A stretch of DNA of 64,000 nucleotides from Trichomonas vaginalis G3 (GCF_026262505.1 NC_067204.1:15726165-15790164), one strand, 5' to 3'; counted from the first letter of the stretch, positions 32,422-40,708 are shown. Notes: generated by a model from the sequence alone, not told the origin. Translations and numbers: made by a program.

Positions 32422-32530
32422 TTTCCCAAGACCCAAGAGGAGGACCGAACCCCAGCCGACCAGCCGTTAACGCTTTTCACAAATTATATATGTTTTCATG
32501 CTTTGTCACTTTTCTGTCACTTTTCAGGTA

Positions 32531-32555
32531 AAAATATTTTTATTATTATATATAA
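32531..32555 (+). promoter_or_regulatory. Polinton A/T promoter-like motif before the methyltransferase
   Basis: The stretch AAAATATTTTTATTATTATA runs up to the ATG. The same A-tract then T-tract layout, with a short TATA-like stretch just before ATG, precedes other element genes (33491-33513, 34987-35004, 38540-38567, 39320-39342). It lacks the host initiator TCAYWW. Confidence 0.5.
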
Positions 32556-33374
32556 ATGAATTTTACAAAACCACCGTTACCGTTCTTTGGAAATAAGAGT
32601 AGATGTAAAGATATTATATTGAGAGAACTTAAGAAACTACCGAATGGTCTAACATTTGTAGATTTGTTCGGTGGAAGTTTCTATATATCCCATTTATGTC
32701 ATACAATATTCCCAGACTCAAAGATTATATGCAATGACTTCGACAACTATATGGACCGTCTCAAACATATACCAGATACAAACAATATATTGAAAGAGTT
32801 AAAAGAAAAGATACCTATAGGTAAGATGGAACGTATACCATTAGATAACAAAAATATTGTGAGAGAGGTTTTGAAAAAAGCAGAATATATAGACTGGGAT
32901 AGTATATCTGCTAGACTATTATATAGTGGTTCTATAAGAGTTCATGACATTGAAACACTTATGTCAAACGTTTTATATCTTAACTATACAAATGTTTTCA
33001 AAGAGGACATAGAAAAATATATTGAGGGTATAGAGTTTGTGAGATGTCATTGGACAGAGTTGTATGAAAAATATAAAGACAAGGAAAATGTTTTCTTTAT
33101 AGTGGACCCGCCGTTCTATAACACATGGGATTTTCAATACCAAGTAGACTGGACTTTGAGAGACTCTTTAGAAACTTTAGACGTTATACATAACCATCCA
33201 TGCTTTTACTTTACATCCGATAAAAGTGGTTTGGAAACCGTTATGAGATGGTTAGAGGACATACATGACTATGAGTTTAGATATGACAAGATAGAATATG
33301 AGAGAGGTCCTATAAACCGGAGAAAGTGTCACAATAAAGAAATTTTATTAGTAAGTAAATGTGGTTTGAAATAG
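32556..33374 (+). CDS. Dam-type (D12 class) DNA N6-adenine methyltransferase
   Basis: A 272-residue protein with the D12-class order. An N-terminal PPLPFFGNKSR block is followed by the S-adenosylmethionine-binding motif FVDLFGGSF (residues ~31-39), ICNDFDNY after the next strand, and the catalytic DPPF in FFIVDPPFYNTWDF (~residue 185). C-terminal strands carry YFTSDKSGLETVM and ILLVSKCG. These enzymes transfer methyl to adenine N6 in DNA. Length matches Dam (~270-280). N6-methyladenine is the main known DNA modification of Trichomonas, so an element-borne enzyme is notable. It is the first gene inside the left terminus, behind the element's A/T promoter motif. Fragments recur inverted at 54199-54467 and within the terminal palindrome. 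Its DNA target sequence is unknown. Confidence 0.9.
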   Translation: MNFTKPPLPFFGNKSRCKDIILRELKKLPNGLTFVDLFGGSFYISHLCHTIFPDSKIICNDFDNYMDRLKHIPDTNNILKELKEKIPIGKMERIPLDNKNIVREVLKKAEYIDWDSISARLLYSGSIRVHDIETLMSNVLYLNYTNVFKEDIEKYIEGIEFVRCHWTELYEKYKDKENVFFIVDPPFYNTWDFQYQVDWTLRDSLETLDVIHNHPCFYFTSDKSGLETVMRWLEDIHDYEFRYDKIEYERGPINRRKCHNKEILLVSKCGLK

Positions 33375-33490
33375 GACTACTTGTTTTAGGTTTTTTCCAT
33401 TGTGTCATTTATTTATTTGACGTGGCAGAAAAGTACAGAGAATATGAAGATGAACCAATGCCTGCAAATGTTCAGTATATGTACTCGTAA
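33359..33490 (+). CDS. Small single-pass membrane protein
   Basis: A 43-residue frame whose ATG overlaps the last codons of the methyltransferase gene by 16 nt, in another frame. Residues ~3-20 (WFEIGLLVLGFFHCVIYLF) form one hydrophobic membrane segment. The rest is acidic, soluble and ends ANVQYMYS. It stops immediately before the A/T promoter motif of the next gene, as a real gene in this packed element would. Function unknown; small membrane proteins are common in virus-like elements. Confidence 0.6.
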   Translation: MWFEIGLLVLGFFHCVIYLFDVAEKYREYEDEPMPANVQYMYS

Positions 33491-33513
33491 GAGATATTTT
33501 TATCTAATATTAA

Positions 33514-33875
33514 ATGGACGCACAGAACTTAGCGAATGCACAGCAACCTGGACAACCAAACCCAGAGAATATTCCAAATGAAGTTAGAATACAAACTGCA
33601 ATGGCAAACTATGGTCAAGTGCCAACAGATGTACAAATGCAAACTGCCATGTCAAATGACGCTGCGTTAGGTTTGCCACCATGGTATGCAAATATGAGAT
33701 GGAAAGAGTTTTATACAAACCCTGAAGTGGGATATAAACAACTTTATGCAGATGACGCGAACACAGGAGTTGACCAGAATATGTTTTCTACCAGAGGAGA
33801 AACAGAATGTATGAGCTCCAGTTAAAGAATGCTATGGAACTCAACAGGAAACGTAAGAGACTAGGCGGACATTAG
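33514..33875 (+). pseudogene. Hypothetical Polinton protein, 3' frameshift
   Basis: From ATG 33514 the frame gives 103 residues, N/Q/P-rich at first, with a short internal duplication (VRIQTAMANYG and VQMQTAMSND). A frame change near 33810 would continue instead through YELQLKNAMELNRKRKRLGG to a stop at 33873-33875, just before the next promoter motif. I therefore think the gene originally ended there. The basic RKRKRLGG tail resembles processed or DNA-binding virion-protein tails, but that is speculation. No family recognised. Confidence 0.5.
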
Positions 33876-33893
33876 ATTTTTACATATAGTAAA

Positions 33894-34134
33894 ATGGGTT
33901 TCTTCTAGTAGTATTGGAAACTTTTTCGAAATGTTGGAAGAGGTATATGGAATGGAATAAAATCTGTCGGAAAAGGAATTTGGAACGGAGTCAAAAATAT
34001 TGGTAAAAGAGTAGGTCAGTTCGTTGGTATTATACCTAAAGACCTGAACCAGAAGAACAAGCTCCTGTTATACAACAGCTGAACCTGCACCACAGTCTAG
34101 TTGGCAACCAAATCCAACACCTCAACCGTATTAA
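33894..34134 (+). pseudogene. Relic of an amphipathic, membrane-active virion-type protein
   Basis: Starts MGFF behind an A/T promoter motif, then hits stops. One frame over it continues through two amphipathic repeats (GRGIWNGIKSVGKGIWNGVK) and a basic segment. After another frame change it ends in a P/Q-rich tail. N-terminal Met-Gly, repeated glycine-rich amphipathic helix and P/Q tail are shared with the intact protein at 37365-37766, suggesting paralogues. Such helices in adenovirus-like particles disrupt membranes. Here that role is inference. At least two frameshifts. Confidence 0.5.
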
Positions 34135-34146
34135 AAAATTATATTT

Positions 34147-34986
34147 TTACCGTTCGATAGTAGTTGTATATGAAATAAGTTCTAAGTAAAACGCATGGTA
34201 TAATGGAATTATTCTTTTTCTTCCATCTGTAGTAAACCATACTTGAAAGTCTGAAATACTTCCACTTGGTGGTTCGTATAACTTTGTAGGTTTTTCGTAA
34301 AAGTCATTTGCCAAGCATAAGAAAGAGTTTTGGGCGCCAGAAAATGAAGCATGAACAATAATAGCAGCTGGGTCGAAAACATTTTCATATGTTCCATTAG
34401 GGTTTTCGACTTCATAAAAGTCTGGGTGTACTGGATATGCTGCAGGCTGATTTAACATCCTCATAAATCTATACCATGCCAAGTTGTTATATTTTGTAGA
34501 AATATAAACGTTTTCTCCAAGGTCTTCTATTTTATTGATTTTAACAGTTGCATTTTTCCTGTCATAAATAATATCGAGATGGTATTCTCCTTCGTCAATG
34601 TTATACTGGTTTGCATATTCAATATAGATATCGTTTATTTTTTCTTGAAAAGCTTGAAGAGTTGTTTCTAAGTTTATAAGCAAACTAACTTGTAAAAGTT
34701 TTCCCTGTTCAAATTTCTCATACATACGTTTTTCTTTGTTATAGTATCGAACTTCAAAACCGACCGTAAATGGGAAACCATGTATGGCTTCTGAAATGAA
34801 CTTCATTCTACGAAAGCCAATAGCTTTTGTGACGGATGGGTCTCTTAACCATCTTAATGGGTAGTCAAAACGATAGCCTTCATGCTTTACGGTATCTGTC
34901 TCAAACTTTTGACCGACATTAGTAAAAAGTTCATCTAATGGTTTAGTTGTAGCAACTCTAGAATTTTCTTTTTCTATTGGAAGCAT
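34147..34986 (-). CDS. Candidate minor virion protein (duplicated family)
   Basis: A 279-residue protein, intact, rich in beta-strand-like and aromatic sequence, without membrane segment or signal peptide. Conserved with the paralogue at 39343-40184 in several blocks: TKPLDELFTN near the start, RFDYPLRWLRDPS, AIGFRRM, NVFDPA, and FYEPPSGSISDFQVWFTT near the end. The family is not one I can name. Size, beta-richness, position beside the fibre gene and two copies per element would suit a penton-like or vertex protein of a Polinton particle, but this is inference. It is divergently transcribed from the fibre gene with only 18 nt between start codons. Confidence 0.7.
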   Translation of the reverse strand: MLPIEKENSRVATTKPLDELFTNVGQKFETDTVKHEGYRFDYPLRWLRDPSVTKAIGFRRMKFISEAIHGFPFTVGFEVRYYNKEKRMYEKFEQGKLLQVSLLINLETTLQAFQEKINDIYIEYANQYNIDEGEYHLDIIYDRKNATVKINKIEDLGENVYISTKYNNLAWYRFMRMLNQPAAYPVHPDFYEVENPNGTYENVFDPAAIIVHASFSGAQNSFLCLANDFYEKPTKLYEPPSGSISDFQVWFTTDGRKRIIPLYHAFYLELISYTTTIER

Positions 34987-35004
34987 ATTTTATCTATAAT
35001 AAAA
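34987..35004. promoter_or_regulatory. 18-nt divergent promoter between two virion genes
   Basis: Only ATTTTATCTATAATAAAA separates the ATG at 34986 (minus) from the ATG at 35005 (plus). Both directions show the A/T motif seen before other element genes. Any initiation signals must overlap here or lie inside the opposite gene. Confidence 0.6.
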
Positions 35005-36390
35005 ATGTCAAATGAAACAGCGTCTATGAGAGAAATACAACACAACCGACAACTCATTATGCAAGCTCTAAATAAGAACACAACAAACTTTTCAAACTAT
35101 TCTAAGATATCTGAGTCATTGAAAGAAGGAAACTTAAAACTGACAATAAACCCAATGACAGATGAGTTTCTATTTCAAGACAAGAAGAACAATACTGTCT
35201 GTATAAATCCAACAAAAGGAACTTTAAACGAGAAACCTATAAATGAACTTCTTTTGAAAGCAGATGTTGACAACAAAGCTGACAAAGAATATGTAGACGA
35301 TGCAATAGCAAAAGAAGAAGAAAGAGCTAACAATGCTTATGCAACAAAAGAACATACTCATCCTGAACTAGCAGACAAAACATATGTTGACAATAAAATG
35401 TCAAGTGAAGTGACAAGAGCTGAAAACGAATATTCTAAAAAGACTCATACACATTCTATATCTGAAATAACAGACTTAAACGTTAGCCTTGAAAAGAAAG
35501 CGGATAAGGAATATGTGTCTAGTAAGTTAGAGAAGAAAGCGGATAAGGAATATGTGGATGAAAAAGATAATGAAATTAAAGAAAGGGTTGAATGGTATCA
35601 TGAATGGACATCGAAGATTTTAAAAACTAAAGCCGATACAGGATGGGTTTCAGGATGTTTAGACCTTAAAGCAGATAAAACTTATGTTAACGATGAGTTA
35701 GAGAAGAAAGCAAATAAGACTCATACACATACAAGTTTTACAACTTTTACAGCAGACGACATAATATTGAACTTTGACCTTGGTTCAAGTGCACCTTTAG
35801 AGAATCCAAGTACAAGCGTAAAAGATACACTAAACAATTTAGATAACAGTTGCAGGAACATTGAAAGTCATGCCAGAAACTTTGAAGCATATGAACTACC
35901 AGCAATGTTAGATAAGAAGGCTGACAAAACAGAGCTTCAAACATTAAAGACTGAAATACTTCAAACATTATATCCTGCAGGCTCTATTTATACGTCAATG
36001 AATTCAACAAATCCAGCAACAGTTTTAGGTTTTGGAACTTGGACTCAAATAGTCGACAGGTTTTTGTATTGTGCAAACTCTTCAAAGGAAACAGGTGGAA
36101 GTAAAACGATTTCAGGTGAAAATTTACCTGCACACAGTCACTACATAGATTTAAGTACATCTCAAGCAGGTTGGCATAAGCATAGATATTGGGATTGGTC
36201 AGCAATGACAAAAGGTAAAGGATATGATGTTAAAGACAACGTTAAGTTTGCTATAAATTGTTACTGGAGTAACACTGAGGGAGGAGGAAACCATACACAT
36301 CACGTTTCAGGATATACGCAAACAACGGGACAAAGTAAAGAATATATGCCACCTTACATGACAGTTTACGCATGGTATAGAATTGCTTAG
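35005..36390 (+). CDS. Phage-like tail fibre with C-terminal collar-type domain
   Basis: A 461-residue protein. Residues ~85-320 consist of repeats of the type KADKEYVD alternating with (K)THTH(S/T), as in phage tail fibres that form trimeric shafts. The last ~135 residues (from YPAGSIYTSMNSTNPATV) read as a phage tail-collar or gp10/gp12-like head domain, with GTWTQIVDRFLY, GGSKTISGENLPAHSHYIDL, several conserved histidines (HKH, NHTHH) and a YMPPYMTVYAWYR end. In phages this domain receives or presents the receptor-binding tip. Its presence in a eukaryotic Polinton suggests an attachment fibre on a particle. Intact frame; promoter shared with 34147-34986. The stop overlaps the 3' end of the integrase by 4 nt, tail to tail. 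Confidence 0.85.
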   Translation: MSNETASMREIQHNRQLIMQALNKNTTNFSNYSKISESLKEGNLKLTINPMTDEFLFQDKKNNTVCINPTKGTLNEKPINELLLKADVDNKADKEYVDDAIAKEEERANNAYATKEHTHPELADKTYVDNKMSSEVTRAENEYSKKTHTHSISEITDLNVSLEKKADKEYVSSKLEKKADKEYVDEKDNEIKERVEWYHEWTSKILKTKADTGWVSGCLDLKADKTYVNDELEKKANKTHTHTSFTTFTADDIILNFDLGSSAPLENPSTSVKDTLNNLDNSCRNIESHARNFEAYELPAMLDKKADKTELQTLKTEILQTLYPAGSIYTSMNSTNPATVLGFGTWTQIVDRFLYCANSSKETGGSKTISGENLPAHSHYIDLSTSQAGWHKHRYWDWSAMTKGKGYDVKDNVKFAINCYWSNTEGGGNHTHHVSGYTQTTGQSKEYMPPYMTVYAWYRIA

Positions 36391-37347
36391 TCGTCATTTT
36401 CAACTTCTTTAGCATATTCGTCAGGAGTTGTCTTATATTTGTTAGGAACTGTCTTTGAAAGTATACCACCTTGAACTTTGACAAGTTTGAAACGAGGTCT
36501 GGCAATAGTAGTTTTATCTTCTGCTTGCAGTGTGTACATTTTGCCATGTTTGCCTAAAACTTCATAATATTCTCTTGTATACTTTCTTCTATTTTTACGA
36601 ACACGAATGTGAGTACCTGTCGGGTTCCCATTGTTGTCATAGTCAATAGTATTTTCATATGGGTCGCGTTTAGGTATTTCTATTTTTACTTTGTCACCTT
36701 TCTGAAGTTTGAAGCCCGGCATTCTTTCTTGTTTGTCTCTTTTGACTAAATTATTAAATATATAGTCTTTCTCTAAGCCAGGGTTGTTTTTCATTTCTTC
36801 GGGGGAGTGGTTTCCCAAACCTTTTTGTTTACGGTTATTGTAAATATTTTAAAACTTGTCTCATCTTTGCCATGGAGAAGTGTCTATATTTGTCGTCATA
36901 TGACATTTCATTTGCTTCACCACCTTGTGGTTGGTTTAAGTCTCTTAACATTTTTATACAACCGTCAATGACACCAAGAGCAGAATGGTTTTGGTCGACA
37001 ATGAAATATTGGTTTACATTTTTTGAACGCAGATAGTTTTTTACATCATCTGATTTGAAAGAACTTTCACAGTCAGATGTCAGTTTTGTTGGATGGTATT
37101 TGTCAACGAATATTGTCAAAGCAGTTTTCACATCTAAAATATTTTTGGACCATAATGGTATGGCTTCACAGTATCTTGTGTTTTGACCGACAAATATTAG
37201 CCAGTATGGTGGTCCATCTGTTCTAACTCTCGGAATGTTTTCCAAGATATCCATAAACCAAGCATTTGGTGTTGAACTAAAGATTTTTACCATGAGTGCT
37301 TTCTTTGTCGCTTTAGAAACATAGGGGTCCTTGTTTGGATTCGTCAT
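36387..37347 (-). pseudogene. Retroviral-type (rve) integrase, one frameshift
   Basis: From ATG 37347 the catalytic core begins quickly, with WFMDIL (first acidic residue) and then LTSDCESSFKS (second). The expected glutamate position reads ALGVIDGCIKMLRDL, with D where most relatives have E. The frame ends at about 36835. One base over, the protein continues as NNRKQKGLGNHSPEEM and a C-terminal SH3/chromo-like beta domain (KLQKGDKVKIEIPKRDP, RKYTREYYEVL, RPRFKLVKV) to 36387. Polinton integrases cut and join the element's ends into host DNA. No N-terminal HHCC zinc domain is seen. Total about 320 residues. The frameshift lies at about 36830-36845; the D-for-E change is a second doubt about activity. 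Confidence 0.85.
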
Positions 37348-37364
37348 TTTTTAACTCATAAGAA
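37348..37364. promoter_or_regulatory. 17-nt divergent promoter, integrase and virion gene
   Basis: The integrase start (37347, minus) and the next plus-strand start (37365) are separated by only 17 nt, repeating the arrangement at 34987-35004. Confidence 0.5.
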
Positions 37365-37766
37365 ATGGGTTTATTTGGCGCATTAGCAGGAGTTGCATCC
37401 AGATTTTTGCCCGCAGTGGGAACAATAGCCAGAGGTGTATTTGGAGTTGGAAGGAAGATTTTGAGTACATTAGGTATACTTAAAGAGAAAGCACAACCTA
37501 TTATACAAACTGTACAGAAAGGTTGGGATGTAGCACGAGATGCAACAAATCTTATTCCAAATCCTGAAACAAGAGGAAAAGTTCAAGGATGGATGGACAA
37601 TGTAGGAAGACAAGCAGGAAACTATTATAACAAAGCAAATGACTATATAACCAAGCAGGACACTATATGGACCAAGGTGAAGAGATTCTTTAACAGAGGA
37701 TATAACCATGCACAACAATGGGTAAACAATAACCAACCTCAACCGCCTCAAACGTGGGGAATGTAA
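37365..37766 (+). CDS. Glycine-rich amphipathic protein, candidate membrane-active virion protein
   Basis: A 133-residue protein starting MGLFGALAG, with Gly at position 2 suitable for N-myristoylation. Residues ~4-40 are a hydrophobic, glycine-spaced amphipathic region (LPAVGTIARGVFGVGRKIL). Basic and aromatic helices follow, and a P/Q-rich tail ends PQPPQTWGM. The layout resembles small membrane-lytic internal proteins of adenovirus-like and Polinton-like particles, which help the particle leave the endosome. No sequence family is recognised. The decayed gene at 33894-34134 appears to be a paralogue. Intact, convergent with nothing, 17 nt from the integrase start. Confidence 0.6.
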   Translation: MGLFGALAGVASRFLPAVGTIARGVFGVGRKILSTLGILKEKAQPIIQTVQKGWDVARDATNLIPNPETRGKVQGWMDNVGRQAGNYYNKANDYITKQDTIWTKVKRFFNRGYNHAQQWVNNNQPQPPQTWGM

Positions 37767-37785
37767 AGTTTTTTACTGAGATGAA

Positions 37786-37937
37786 ATGAAACAATACAGC
37801 ATTGAGACAAATGGGTTCAAGATGGATTTGTCGACTTCCAGCAGTTACCACGTGTTTGTCAAGTTCTTCCTATACCTCAGGAAGTTTTAGACCGACTTAA
37901 AAAACAACAACAACCAGTTGAAAACAAACCAAACTAA
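37786..37937 (+). pseudogene. Small Polinton ORF with a frameshift
   Basis: ATG 37786 follows a leader TTTTTTACTGAGATGAA that is shared with the next gene. The frame shifts after ~12 codons. One base over, it reads DGFVDFQQLPRVCQVLPIP and a tail LKKQQQPVENKPN to a stop at 37937, immediately before the next copy of the leader. About 50 residues, no known family. Confidence 0.45.
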
Positions 37938-37955
37938 ATTTTTTACTGAGATGAA

Positions 37956-38538
37956 ATGACCGAAGAAGTTGAAACGGTAGATTTGACACCACAAACAAAA
38001 AGTTCAGAACATTGTCAAAACCTGTCAAAGAACTTACAGATGAAGAGAAAAATTCAATAATAGAAAGTGCCAGGTCTGGAAATACAAACCCTAACTACAA
38101 AGTCACTTTTCATAAAAATGGAACGGCAAGTATCTCAAAAAAGAAACAGACTCTCACAAATAAAATATTGAAGTCTGAAGGAGCTTTCGAGACAACAGAT
38201 GGAAAAGTTTACTTCACTGACCAACAGTTCATTATAGAACATCTCATTGACTTAGAGTCGAAATATTCTAAACTTTACAACAAACACAAAAAGTTGAAAG
38301 GAAAACAAAAACAAATGGCATATGATATTTATGAAGATGTTGACGACACAACTGTTCCTGCAAGTGAAGTAAAGTCAGAGAAACCGAAAAGTGACGAAAA
38401 ACCGATAGAAGAAGAAAAACCAAAAACTGAAGATAAACCAAAACCAAAGTTTAGTTTGGAAACTAAACCAAGTCAACCTCATTAGCTGGTATGGGTTGGC
38501 GTCAAAGACTTATGGCAGCAGGCGGTTATGTAAAGTAA
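37956..38538 (+). pseudogene. Lysine/glutamate-rich Polinton protein, two frameshifts
   Basis: ATG 37956 follows the second copy of the TTTTTTACTGAGATGAA leader. The first ~17 codons (MTEEVETVDLTPQTKS) are in one frame. The main body (about 38015-38485, KELTDEEKNSIIES... to a proline/lysine/glutamate-rich tail) is in another. A third stretch, SLAGMGWRQRLMAAGG and YVK, reads to a stop at 38536-38538. A coiled-coil segment (YSKLYNKHKKLKGKQKQM) lies in the middle. The charged, P/E/K-rich tail suggests a structural or scaffold role; no family is recognised. Confidence 0.5.
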
Positions 38539-38539
38539 A

Positions 38540-38567
38540 GAAAAAATATTTTTTTATTTTTATAAAA
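38540..38567 (+). promoter_or_regulatory. Polinton A/T promoter-like motif
   Basis: AAAAAATATTTTTTTATTTT followed by TATAAAA directly before ATG 38568. It is the clearest example of the motif found before several element genes. Confidence 0.5.
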
Positions 38568-38783
38568 ATGCCCCCATATAGAATGGATAGAAAATCTGCT
38601 AGAATAAAAGCAGAGTTGCAAAGATATGGTTGGAGAGTTTCGAAGAAGTTTAAATATAGGAAGGGAAGACCCATAAAAGTCTATGACAAATTGTCTGGTC
38701 TTCGCTACGAAATGGATTTGGAAACAGCACGTGCCAATTATCCAAACAGACCTCAAGTTGAAGGAAACTTGTTTGTTAGATGA
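38568..38783 (+). CDS. Small basic Polinton protein
   Basis: A 71-residue, strongly basic protein (MPPYRMDRKSARIKAEL..., KKFKYRKGRPIKVYDK). The start is the ATG right after the A/T motif; the open frame reaches further upstream only with a non-ATG codon. There is no membrane segment. The charge suggests nucleic-acid or virion-core binding, which is inference. It is directly followed by the HNH frame. Confidence 0.6.
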   Translation: MPPYRMDRKSARIKAELQRYGWRVSKKFKYRKGRPIKVYDKLSGLRYEMDLETARANYPNRPQVEGNLFVR

Positions 38784-38785
38784 GA

Positions 38786-39376
38786 AATATGAAATTCACT
38801 GTTGTGAGTCATTTGAAGTCAGAAACAAAAAGACAAAAAGAGTTTTAAGCGAATGGGAGCGAAATGACGGATGTGCTATTATGAAGATGGGTGGAAAACA
38901 CTATCTTAAACATGTTGTCATTGCAACTCATTTTATACTGAATCCTAACAATTTACCTTTTGTAGACCATATAAACCATATAAGAAAACGACAATAGACT
39001 TGAAAACTTACGTTGGGTCACTCGTTCTGAAAACAATAAGAACAAAGGCAAATTTGGAGATATTGTATTCGAATTTGTCGACGAACTAGAAGATGAAACA
39101 ATTGAAATTACAGACTATGGCAAGCATACGTTTGAGTTTTACTACTATAGCGAAGAACAAGACTCTTTCTACTTTTATACCGGCGTAAACTATAGGAAAT
39201 TACAAGTATATTTTACTAAGGCGGGCTATGCTTATGTAAACACTAGAGATACAGATGGAAAATACGTTCAAATACTTCTTAACAAATTCAAGAAGCTATA
39301 TGGCATACCATTTTTAAAACAATATATTTTTACATATATTAAATGCTTCAGGTTGAAAAACAAAGAACAAAAGTAG
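38786..39376 (+). pseudogene. HNH homing-type endonuclease, frameshifted
   Basis: The first frame holds a beta strand region and the core HVVIATHFILNPNNLPFVDH, the usual first His and VDHINH of HNH_3-type nucleases. It runs into a stop at 38995-38997. One base over, the sequence continues as RLENLRWVTRSENNKNK, exactly the block that should follow, and runs ~100 more residues (FYYYSEEQDSFYFYTGV..., VNTRDTDGKYVQILL). A single indel near 38985 therefore breaks the gene. The start is unclear, as the frame overlaps the preceding gene and lacks a well-placed ATG. Such nucleases are frequent in viruses and mobile DNA. Confidence 0.75.
39320..39342 (+). promoter_or_regulatory. Polinton A/T promoter-like motif
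   Basis: CAATATATTTTTACATATAT then TAA directly before ATG 39343. It is nearly the same as the leader at 33874-33893 (TTAGATTTTTACATATAGTA). Confidence 0.5.
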
Positions 39377-40184
39377 CAGATACAAAACCGTTAGACTATA
39401 TCTTTACAAATGCTGGTAGGACTATTTCAGATGAAGAAATTTCATCCCGAGCATACAGGTTTGACTATCCAGTTCGTTGGCTTCAAAGTCCTTCAGATGC
39501 AAAGGCAATAGGATTTAGAAGAGTTTTGTTTTCAAATAGAACTAACGCATTTATGTTCGCAGTATATTTTCATGGGCAGTATAAAGGTTCTGATGGTCTA
39601 ATAGACAAATTTGACGAAATGAGAATCTTTACAGTTCGTTCAGACGAAAGTCTTGAAAAACTCTAAATGACTTTCAAACTCAAATGAACAAATATTATTG
39701 GGAATTTCAAGAAAAATACGACTCTTTACTAAATGGAACATACTATCTGAAACTAGAATATGACAAGATGAACTCCACCGTTTCATTTCAAAAGATTGAA
39801 ATTAACCTCCAAGAGATACAGAGTTTTATTTTGGAAAGTAGACAACGTTCTTGGGCAAATTTCTTCGGTTACTAAACCAGAACGAACCATTACCACCAGA
39901 TGTCCATTTAAATTATACTTCCACCAGCAGATTTGACAGTTTATAGAAACGTGTTTGACCCTCAAAATGTTATGTGTCATGCAAGTTTCAGTTCAAGCAA
40001 CAATAGTTTTCTATGTATTGGTAAGGACCTTTATGACTTTGCTTCTAAATTCTACGAACCACCTAGTAACAGTTTCTCTGACTTTCAAGTTTGGTTCACA
40101 ACAATGGTGTGCAACATATTATTCCATTGTACTATGACTTTTATCTCGAATTGTCTTTCATATATAACTACGGAAAAGTGCTGA
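39343..40184 (+). pseudogene. Decayed paralogue of the 34147-34986 virion-type gene
   Basis: Three open segments in different frames (39343-39666, 39684-39875, about 39933-40184) follow the whole length of the 34147 protein. They share TKPLDYIFTN, YRFDYPVRWLQSP, AIGFRRV, VFDPQNV, FYEPPSNSFSDFQVWFTT. At least three indels break it. The two copies lie in opposite orientations 4.4 kb apart inside the same element. The amino-acid similarity is moderate, so the duplication is old or the two genes serve different particle positions. Confidence 0.75.
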
Positions 40185-40333
40185 AAAAGTATTGAAAAAT
40201 AATGTTTATGTTAGCATGTTAGATCTAACACGTTTTCTAACCACTTTTCTAACATCGTAGAAAACTCATGAAAACAATTTATTTTTGACACTTTCACAAA
40301 AAAACATAAAAAAGTGAAGTTAAAATGAGATGT

Positions 40334-40708
40334 TTACTGAACTGGTTGGATGTCGCCTTCACAGGTTATGTAGAATGGTTGACCCGAGAAGTGAAGGAGA
40401 GACTGAATTGCCAATTTCATATGGGGTAGGGGGTTCTCCTTGTTTGGTATTTTTATCCAAGGACGTTTGTTTAGGAACTTAACAAGAGCTTCTCTTTTGG
40501 CGTCCTTTATGTCGTCGAAAGGAGTGTTTTCTGGTATTCGAATTGGAATTCCAGTCGAAGTCTCGAGCTGAAGTGTAGACCTTCCAGAAATAGTGGTGAA
40601 CTTGACCTTGGGCTTCATGACCTTGCGCAAGTAGTCTTTTACGCAGTCGTTAATTTCAATTAGGTAAACTGCCTCGTCAAATCCTTCTGGCATTCCGAGT
40701 CCTTCCAT
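40334..40708 (-). CDS. Hypothetical Polinton protein
   Basis: A 124-residue frame from ATG 40708, starting in MEGLGMPEGFDEAVYLIEIN. The frame is also open further upstream through the GACAGGAAAA repeat block, but without ATG. Blocks such as LRKVMKPKVKFTTISGRSTL and KEALVKFLNKRPWIKIPNKE-like sequence look like a genuine folded protein. No family recognised. It may have lost or gained an N-terminal part at the repeat block. Confidence 0.5.
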   Translation of the reverse strand: MEGLGMPEGFDEAVYLIEINDCVKDYLRKVMKPKVKFTTISGRSTLQLETSTGIPIRIPENTPFDDIKDAKREALVKFLNKRPWIKIPNKENPLPHMKLAIQSLLHFSGQPFYITCEGDIQPVQ

